Shown here: positions 43,043-48,519 of the stretch, piece after piece
Numbering within the stretch: position 1 is the first letter of the stretch
Layout of the letters: each line of letters begins with the position of its first letter
Assembly: GCA_027315005.1 (NCBI GenBank)
Contig: DAHUZT010000036.1
Span: 1 to 48,519, forward strand
Reading direction: 5' to 3'
Length of the DNA stretch: 48,519 bases
Origin: Acidimicrobiaceae bacterium
Lineage (GTDB): Bacteria > Actinomycetota > Acidimicrobiia > Acidimicrobiales > RAAP-2
Position numbers and translations under genes: made by a program
Notes under the pieces: generated by a model
Told to the model about the DNA's origin: nothing
What the model saw: only the letters and a program-made list of their open reading frames with translations
Database searches by the model: none

Positions 43043-43368
43043 CTGGAGACGAGCCGAGGTGCGATGAGCTCGGAGCTGCGCCGGCGGACGGGTATGGCGT
43101 CGCTCAACGTGAGCACGTCGAGCAGGCGCCGAGCGTGCTCGACGGCGTCAGCGGGCGGCGGTTCCTCGGTTTCGGGAGGTACGACGTCCATGTGCAGTCG
43201 CTCGCCCCCCGCCTCCACCAGTTTGCGCAACGTCTCCAGGCTCGGATCTCGGCGCCGATGTTCGTACGCCGAGATGACGGGCTGCGAGGTGCCCGCGCGG
43301 CGGGCCAGCTCGGTTTGGGTCAACCCGTGTCGACGTCGGACGGTCTGAATGATCATTGCCGCATCCAT
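43039..43368 (-). CDS. XRE-type DNA-binding protein, putative antitoxin
   Basis: A 109-residue protein. IIQTVRRRHGLTQTELARRA then GTSQPVISAYEHRRRDPSLE and TLRKLVEAGGERL form a complete helix-turn-helix. The C-terminal 45 residues could hold the toxin. ATG 43368 is preferred to GTG 43377, because the GTG lies within the TATAGT promoter element. It is translated ahead of the nucleotidyltransferase gene. Confidence 0.88.
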   Translation of the reverse strand: MDAAMIIQTVRRRHGLTQTELARRAGTSQPVISAYEHRRRDPSLETLRKLVEAGGERLHMDVVPPETEEPPPADAVEHARRLLDVLTLSDAIPVRRRSSELIAPRLVSR

Positions 43369-43375
43369 ACCTGTC

Positions 43376-43381
43376 ACTATA
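43376..43381 (-). promoter_or_regulatory. -10 element of the XRE/nucleotidyltransferase operon
   Basis: TATAGT on the minus strand, seven bases before the ATG at 43368, suggests a leaderless transcript. The vapBC operon in this window has the same hexamer six bases before its ATG. No good -35 is seen. Confidence 0.55.
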
Positions 43382-43573
43382 TCGGATCGTCTATGTTCAT
43401 CCGACTCCCGGAGTCGCTTTCGCTGCTATCCGGTATCCGGCTCAACCGGTTCCGGGGAGGGGGGTTCGATGACGAGGGCGGTGCTCAGGCCTCCTTCACA
43501 CCGACCAGGGTGCCCGGTATGGCGAGAGCGAGCCCCGGCGCCGCGAAGCATGAGCGGCGATGCCTTTCGAGGC

Positions 43574-44971
43574 TCACCCCAGGTCCGCGAGGATCTCGAT
43601 CACCCGTTCGGCGGTGGTCTCGGGGTTGACGAAGGCAAGGCGCAGAACGAAACGGTCGTGCCAGCGGGTGGGCAGGCAGAGAATCACGCCTTCGGTGGCG
43701 TTTCGGCGCGACCATGCGCGGTACTCCGCGTCACTCCATCCTGGACGCTCGAACAGGACGACCGAGAGCTCCGGTTCCATGATGAGCCGCAAATGAGTGA
43801 AGTGACGGATGGCCTCCGCTACTGCCGTAGCAGTCGCGATGGTCTGCTCGATGGCTTGCGTATAGCGAGCGGTACCGTGTGTGGCCAGGCTGAACCAGAA
43901 TGGCAACCCCCGGGCACGTCGTGACAGGTGGATTGCCAGGTCCGCCGGGTTCCATTCCTCCCGGTCGATCTCGTCGAGGTAACCGGCGTGCTGGGCGTGT
44001 GCGGCTCTGGCGAGCTCGGGGGCCCTGTAGAGAAGTGCGCAACAGTCATACGGGGCGAAGAGCCATTTGTGCGGGTCCACGATGAAGCTGTCCGCCCGCT
44101 CGATGCCGGCGAAGCGGCCGCGGACGCTCGGTGCGGCGAGACCTGCGCCACCGTACGCGCCGTCCACGTGCAACCACAGCGCTCGTTCCGTGCAGACGTC
44201 GGCCACGTCGGCCAGGTCGTCGATGACTCCGGCATTGGTGGTCCCCGCGGGGGCCACCACCGCGAACACGTCGTCGCTGTCGGCCAAGGCTTGCCGCAAC
44301 GCATCGCCGGTGAGATGCCCTCGGTCGTCGAGGCCCACCTCGAGGACGCCGACATCGAGGATCCGAGCAGCCGCCCGGATGGAAGAGTGCACCTCGGTCG
44401 TACACGCGAGACGCCATCCTCCACCTGGGCGGCCGCCCCGGCAATGGGTGGTGTACTCCCGGGCCGCAGCGAGGGCGGAGAGGTTCCCCATGGTGCCGCC
44501 GGACACGAAGCACCCGCCCGCGGTAGTCGGCCATCCGAGTAGCCGGACGAGCCACGCCAGCGCTTCGTTCTCGGCGAAGATGGCCCCGGCCCCTGCCTCC
44601 CACATCCCTCCGAAGATGTTGGCGGCGCTGGTGACCAGGTCGAACGCGATGGCGGCATCGGTTGGGGCCGAAGGGATGTAGGCCAGGTTCAGCACCCCGT
44701 CCTGGGCTCGGGTGGCCGGCTCCAGCACCTGGTCGAACAAGGACAGAGCAGCTGCCCCGCCGATCCCTTCTGCCGTAATCGTCTGGCCGGCCCTCGCCGC
44801 CAGCTCCGATGCCGGACGAGCAGTGGCTCGGGGATCGCCCGGACGCAGCACCCGACGTGCCGCCCATTCGACCGCGGCCGCGACCACGTCGCGCTCGTCG
44901 GCCCAGGGACCGGCGATCTCCTGCGATCCTTCAGGTCCCGGAGGTGCGTCGATGGAGTCCGTCATCCGCAT
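43574..44971 (-). CDS. PLP-dependent group II amino-acid decarboxylase
   Basis: A 465-residue fold-type I PLP enzyme like aromatic-L-amino-acid or glutamate decarboxylases. FVSGGTMGNLSALAAAREYT near 155 binds the cofactor phosphate, ACTTEVHSSIRAAARIL holds the ring-stacking His, and WLHVDGAYGGAGL gives the Asp that pairs with the pyridine. The PLP lysine is in DPHKWLFAPYDCCALLY near 308. It should decarboxylate an amino acid to an amine; which one is open. Its start overlaps the end of the M19 dipeptidase gene by 10 bases, so peptides may be hydrolysed first and a released amino acid then decarboxylated. Confidence 0.92.
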   Translation of the reverse strand: MRMTDSIDAPPGPEGSQEIAGPWADERDVVAAAVEWAARRVLRPGDPRATARPASELAARAGQTITAEGIGGAAALSLFDQVLEPATRAQDGVLNLAYIPSAPTDAAIAFDLVTSAANIFGGMWEAGAGAIFAENEALAWLVRLLGWPTTAGGCFVSGGTMGNLSALAAAREYTTHCRGGRPGGGWRLACTTEVHSSIRAAARILDVGVLEVGLDDRGHLTGDALRQALADSDDVFAVVAPAGTTNAGVIDDLADVADVCTERALWLHVDGAYGGAGLAAPSVRGRFAGIERADSFIVDPHKWLFAPYDCCALLYRAPELARAAHAQHAGYLDEIDREEWNPADLAIHLSRRARGLPFWFSLATHGTARYTQAIEQTIATATAVAEAIRHFTHLRLIMEPELSVVLFERPGWSDAEYRAWSRRNATEGVILCLPTRWHDRFVLRLAFVNPETTAERVIEILADLG

Positions 44972-45981
44972 GCACCTCGGACGAGCTCGACGGCGTTCTT
45001 CCCGAGGACTCGGTCTGCCTCTGCGCGCGTGAGCCCTCTCGCCAGTAATCGCTCCTCGATGGATCCGAACTGGCCGAAGTCGACCATGACCGGTCTGTAG
45101 TTCGCATCCATGTCGGTACCGATGCCGACGTGGTCGGTGCCGATGGCATCGACGAGTCGGATGATCTCGTCGATGAAGTCCTCGAAGGTCTGCGAGGAGA
45201 CGCCGGCCGGCCAGGCACCGACCAGGCCACCTGCCGATGCAACCGCTCTGGCATGTTCGACGGACACGAGCCGGGCGTGGTCGCGACCGTCGCCGTCGAG
45301 GTGGGTGTGGGAGATCATGACCGGCCGGTTCGACTCCTCCAGTACCCCGAGAGTGGTCTCGTAGGTCGCGTGAGCGAGATCGACGAGAAGCCCGATCCGG
45401 TTCATCTCCCGGACGAGCTCACGCCCGGCCGGACTGAGGCCACCATGGACCGGCGGCTCGGTCTGCAGGTCGCCGTATTCGTTCTGCCGGTAGTGGACGA
45501 GGGTGACCGAACGCACACCTGCGGCATGACACTCCTCCAGGCGTCCCAGGTGACCTTCGACGAAGTCGGCGCCTTCACAGGTGACAAACAGCGAAGTGTC
45601 TCCGGTTTCGTGGGCGTCGACGATGTCGTCCGCACGTCGGACGATCGACAGCTGGTGGGAGCGGGCAAGGGCGTCCAGCCCAGAAAGCTGGCGACGGTGA
45701 TCGGCGTAGGCCTCACCGTCGTGGAATGGCCTCACGGCGTGGAGCCCTCCATCGTCCTTGAACCCCAAGACCCGGAGATCGGCAACGGTGGCGAAACTCA
45801 CTGCTGCCATGCCTGCGCGGGCGATCTCGGCGACGGACTCGTCGCAGGTGTCCGATCCGAGGACTTCTGTCAGGAAGTCACCTGCATCGAGGCCAGCGAG
45901 AAAACACCTACCTGGATGCGCGTGAAGATCAACCCACGGGCCGCGAGTCACCGGCGATGTCGTATCGTTCAAGTTCTGCAT
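44962..45981 (-). CDS. Membrane-dipeptidase-family (M19) peptidase
   Basis: A 339-residue member of the renal dipeptidase family, metal-dependent. VDLHAHPGRCFLAGLDAG near 17 supplies the first ligands (His-x-His in place of the more common His-x-Asp). The bridging Glu is in SLFVTCEGADFVEGHL near 132. LLVDLAHATYETTLGV and PVMISHTHL carry the later His ligands, and IGTDHVGIGTDMDANY the catalytic Asp. There is no signal peptide, so it is probably cytosolic. It hydrolyses dipeptides, including D-residue or dehydro forms in relatives. Confidence 0.9.
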   Translation of the reverse strand: MQNLNDTTSPVTRGPWVDLHAHPGRCFLAGLDAGDFLTEVLGSDTCDESVAEIARAGMAAVSFATVADLRVLGFKDDGGLHAVRPFHDGEAYADHRRQLSGLDALARSHQLSIVRRADDIVDAHETGDTSLFVTCEGADFVEGHLGRLEECHAAGVRSVTLVHYRQNEYGDLQTEPPVHGGLSPAGRELVREMNRIGLLVDLAHATYETTLGVLEESNRPVMISHTHLDGDGRDHARLVSVEHARAVASAGGLVGAWPAGVSSQTFEDFIDEIIRLVDAIGTDHVGIGTDMDANYRPVMVDFGQFGSIEERLLARGLTRAEADRVLGKNAVELVRGACG

Positions 45982-46176
45982 CCCATTTCAAACGCGGAGT
46001 CGTCCGTGCGGATCCTTCCACAGAATCCACGGCAGAGGACGCGCTGCAACGCGGTCGAGCGCAGTGAGGGCCGCTCAACTCGGTCGCGTCGCCTCGACCC
46101 GGAAGATGGCGACACAGTCCCGTTCGAATCCCACTGGGACCCGTCAGCGCAGAGTTCCAACGGAGTGCTTCCCACC

Positions 46177-46210
46177 GTAGCCAACCCAGCCTCCCGGCTG
46201 GGTTGGCTAC
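46177..46210 (-). terminator. Strong hairpin downstream of the ferredoxin gene
   Basis: A perfect 14-base stem, GTAGCCAACCCAGC at 46177-46190 with its complement at 46197-46210, closes a six-base loop. It lies 14 bases after the ferredoxin stop on the minus strand. No T-run follows, which is common for actinobacterial hairpin terminators. Confidence 0.75.
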
Positions 46211-46223
46211 GACGATGTCACCA

Positions 46224-46418
46224 TCATCGTGTGGGCACGGTGATCGCCTCGGTGGGACAGTTCCGTACGGCTAAGTGGACACGTTCGTCGTCGTCCAGCG
46301 GGTCACCGACGACGATGGCCATTCCAGCGTCGTCGAGGTCGAACACCTGGGGTGCCCAGTAGACACAGTTGCCCGACCCCATGCACTTCTCCCGGTCGAT
46401 GGAGATCTCAACGTTCAC
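46224..46418 (-). CDS. [3Fe-4S]-type single-cluster ferredoxin
   Basis: A 64-residue ferredoxin with DREKCMGSGNCVYWAPQVFD and NCPTEAITV: C-x5-C ... C-P, the [3Fe-4S] type that commonly serves P450s. It is the second of this kind in the window, with no P450 nearby. It has a strong hairpin terminator after it and a 166-base interval ahead of it that shows no other gene. Confidence 0.92.
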   Translation of the reverse strand: MNVEISIDREKCMGSGNCVYWAPQVFDLDDAGMAIVVGDPLDDDERVHLAVRNCPTEAITVPTR

Positions 46419-46584
46419 CCGGTGCGCCCTCCACGGGCGCGCGCGCTCCCGCCTCGGAGTTCGGCAAGCGGTGACGGCCGGCGGGCCGGATCGCGCGCCC
46501 GGGAGGTCCCGGGATCGGCAGCGATGGCCGGCCCGGCGATCGCCAGTGCCCGCCTCGAGCAGGCCGGCATGCCACTTACGACAC

Positions 46585-48300
46585 TCACGGTGTCACCGTC
46601 TCCGTATCGCGTCCCGAAACCAGCCGTGTTCCTGGGGTGGCTCCGGTGAGGCGGCCATCATCGACCACGGAGACCCCATTGACGAGAACACGGTGCACCC
46701 CGGTGGCCTCGGCGTAGAGGCGCCACGCGCCTCCAGGTAGGTCGCCACGCATCCGCTCGGTCTGATAGCCCACCGTCTCGGGATCGAACACGACGACGTC
46801 GGCCCGGTTTCCGTCGACGATGCGACCGCGAGCGGTGAGGCCGTAGAGGCGGGCTGGAACATCGGTGAGCTGATGCACGGCCTCCTCCAAGGAGATGACG
46901 CCGAACTCACGCACGCCGTGCGCGAGAAGTGCGGTGGAGTAGATGGCACCGCACATCATGTCGAGGTGGGCGCCAGCATCGGAGCCACCGACGACGGTGC
47001 GCGGGTCGACCCAGACCTCGGCTCGAAGCTTCCAGTCCGCTTCCCTCTCGCTCATCCCGCCTGGTCGCAATCCGGTACGAAGTTCATCAGCCAGGACGAT
47101 GTTGCAAAGGGCGTCGAACGGGTCGGATTCACCGAGCTCGGCCATGGCATCGCCGACCGTGCGTCCCTCGAAGCCTCGGTTGGTAGGGGAGAACGTCTCG
47201 ATGATCTCGAGCCGGCGCCAGTCGGCCAGGGCCCGCAGCATCCCCGCCTCTTCCGAGGAGGCACCTTCCTTGAGGCGCCAGCGCACCTCCGGGTCTGCCA
47301 ACGCCTGCATCCGTTCGGCTATGGGAAGGGAAATGGTCGCTCGCCACCCGGGCAGCCCGTCGAGCACGAACCCGGAAAGGAAGGACAGTCGAATCCGCAT
47401 CGAGTGCGGCAAGGTGAGGGCGATGACCCGTGCGCCCCGTTCGGCGGCGTAGTCCGACGCAGCCAGCTGGCCCTCATGTCCTTTTGGGTTGAGGGACGAA
47501 ACGGCAAGCACGTTCCAGTTGATGGGCCGATTTCCGGCGAGGGACATGCGCGTGAGCAGGTCCGTCTCCTCGGAGGTGAATCCATTGAGGGAACCGGCGA
47601 GGATGCACTCGAGGGTCGTGCCGGGACGATTGCTCACGGCGGTGGCCAGGGCAACCAGTTCTTCGGGATCAGCGCCACGTGACGGCACCGGATCCCCGTT
47701 GCCGTCGTGGTGGGTCGGCGCCGTAGAAGTGGAAAATCCCAGCGCACCTGCCTGGCAGGCCTCGGCCACGATGCGGGCCATCGACTCGATCTGACGGACG
47801 TTTGCCGATTCGTGGCAGCCATTCCCCATCACCGCTCTCCGGACCGCGGAATGGCCGATGAGGAACCCGGCGTTGATGCCGATCTTGCCGTCGAGGCGGG
47901 ATACCCAGTCGTCGTAGCTGTTCCAGTCCCAGGCGAGTCCCGCCTCGAGGGCTGCGAGGGGCATCCCCTCGACTCGAGCCATCATCCGCATCAGATAGTC
48001 CGCGTGCTCCTCACCGGCCGGGGCAAGAGTAAACCCGCAATTGCCGCCGATGGCGGTGGTAACGCCGTGAAGTGGCGACGGGCTGGCCGTGGGATCCCAG
48101 GACAGCTGGGCGTCGTAGTGGGTGTGGATGTCGACGAAGCCGGGTGCCACGACCAGTCCAGTTGCATCGATGACGCCGGGGCTCGCCTCGAGCTGATCGG
48201 TGGGGACAAATTGGCCATCGCGGATGCCAACGTCACGGACTTCGCCAGGCTCACCGGTCCCGTCGACGACGTAGCCGCCTCGGATCAAGACGTCGGCCAT
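46585..48300 (-). CDS. D-aminoacylase-like amidohydrolase
   Basis: A 571-residue amidohydrolase of the N-acyl-D-amino-acid deacylase group. MADVLIRGGYVVDGTGEPGE opens the small beta domain. VAPGFVDIHTHYDAQLSWDP near 51-70 holds the His-x-His metal pair. GGNCGFTLAPAG near 83 gives the group's conserved Cys, and VVGGSDAGAHLDMMCG near 467 the catalytic Asp. The ATG at 48300 is chosen because the upstream gene ends inside it (16-base overlap). Relatives deacylate N-acyl-D-amino acids. It may belong to the same amino-acid and peptide salvage set as the dipeptidase and decarboxylase. Confidence 0.92.
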   Translation of the reverse strand: MADVLIRGGYVVDGTGEPGEVRDVGIRDGQFVPTDQLEASPGVIDATGLVVAPGFVDIHTHYDAQLSWDPTASPSPLHGVTTAIGGNCGFTLAPAGEEHADYLMRMMARVEGMPLAALEAGLAWDWNSYDDWVSRLDGKIGINAGFLIGHSAVRRAVMGNGCHESANVRQIESMARIVAEACQAGALGFSTSTAPTHHDGNGDPVPSRGADPEELVALATAVSNRPGTTLECILAGSLNGFTSEETDLLTRMSLAGNRPINWNVLAVSSLNPKGHEGQLAASDYAAERGARVIALTLPHSMRIRLSFLSGFVLDGLPGWRATISLPIAERMQALADPEVRWRLKEGASSEEAGMLRALADWRRLEIIETFSPTNRGFEGRTVGDAMAELGESDPFDALCNIVLADELRTGLRPGGMSEREADWKLRAEVWVDPRTVVGGSDAGAHLDMMCGAIYSTALLAHGVREFGVISLEEAVHQLTDVPARLYGLTARGRIVDGNRADVVVFDPETVGYQTERMRGDLPGGAWRLYAEATGVHRVLVNGVSVVDDGRLTGATPGTRLVSGRDTETVTP

Positions 48301-48519
48301 CGGAAGAGCACCTCTGCATTCTCGTGGGTCAGCTTGGCGATGGTCTGGTCCGGGAGGTGACCGAGTCGTTGGCGCACAAGCGCCTGGGTGTGGGGCCACG
48401 TCGAGTCGGCATGGGGGTAGTCGACCTCGAGCATTACGTGATCGGGACCCACACGATCGAGCACGCCATCGAGGGTGCTGGGGTCGTCGATGGTACAGAA
48501 CCAGAAGTTCCGGGCCAGG
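48285..48519 (-). CDS. Amidohydrolase family 2 protein, C-terminal part
   Basis: Minus-strand frame open from the window edge to TGA at 48285-48287, about 78 residues. It reads NFWFCTIDDPSTLDGVLDRV, then DHVMLEVDYPHADSTWPHTQ, and ends TIAKLTHENAEVLFRWPTS. The D-Y-P-H-x-D-S-x-W motif is the metal-binding end of amidohydrolase-2 (ACMSD-like) proteins. The start is outside the window. It overlaps the next amidohydrolase gene by 16 bases, so the two are co-translated. Confidence 0.88.
   Translation of the reverse strand, partial: LARNFWFCTIDDPSTLDGVLDRVGPDHVMLEVDYPHADSTWPHTQALVRQRLGHLPDQTIAKLTHENAEVLFRWPTS

Noticed and set aside
46040-46150. Possible tRNA gene ending in TTCGAATCCCACTGGGAC
   Set aside because: The T stem does not pair (TCCCG against CCCAC) and no acceptor partner or anticodon arm was found.
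45969-46184. Minus-strand frame of 71 codons containing QWDSNG and GRIRTDD
   Set aside because: This is the kind of spurious protein produced by reading tRNA-like sequence backwards; no real gene features.
1-48519. CRISPR arrays, rRNA genes, complete insertion sequences
   Set aside because: No regularly spaced repeats of CRISPR type, no rRNA segments, and no transposase were seen; the only mobile-element trace is the integrase fragment.

Overview
The window is GC-rich, compact bacterial DNA with many GTG starts, 1-4 base stop/start overlaps, a DosR-like two-component pair, PPOX/F420-type flavoproteins, DUF35/thiolase sets and vapBC. This points to a free-living actinobacterium, possibly Acidimicrobiia-like; the lineage is inferred from gene style only.

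Layout. 1-4.4 kb: the truncated start of a polytopic membrane protein, a large XRE-type regulator, a GH13 alpha-glucosidase and a small Cys/His protein. 4.5-8.2 kb: a tight run of SDR, double hot-dog, double hot-dog and SDR. 8.4-15.6 kb: an HdeD-like membrane protein, an ABC exporter, an SDR, two PPOX flavoproteins, a low-Mr phosphatase and a sulfatase converging on it. 15.7-18.9 kb: DUF35, DUF35, thiolase-like, thiolase-like, all overlapping by 1-4 bases. 19.1-22.9 kb: a secreted phosphoesterase lipoprotein, a ferredoxin followed by gltX, and a YdcF-like protein.

23.3-29.3 kb: tRNA-Gln(CTG) and tRNA-Glu(CTC), then a truncated tyrosine integrase just after the tRNA-Glu. Beyond it lie a decayed PIN gene, glyA, a VOC gene with an internal deletion, vapBC, a membrane protein and a broken glycosyltransferase. 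This looks like an old tRNA-targeted island that has been eroded.

29.3-40.9 kb is the most interesting part. A DevS/DosS-like GAF histidine kinase and a NarL/DosR-like regulator are followed by a diiron ferritin-fold protein, an SCP2-like protein, a 2[4Fe-4S] ferredoxin with a zinc-ribbon-like tail, a NosR/CcoG-like membrane polyferredoxin, and a 752-residue ferredoxin / GltD-like FAD-NAD(P) / flavodoxin fusion. Four intergenic 14-mers resembling the DosR box sit in this region. I infer an oxygen- or redox-responsive electron-transfer module that feeds a diiron enzyme from NAD(P)H. It is not a named system that I recognise.

41-48.5 kb: a small protein built of serine-centred tripeptides, a TesB-like thioesterase, an XRE/nucleotidyltransferase toxin-antitoxin-like pair, a PLP decarboxylase overlapping an M19 dipeptidase, a [3Fe-4S] ferredoxin, a D-aminoacylase-like amidohydrolase, and the end of a second amidohydrolase that runs off the window.
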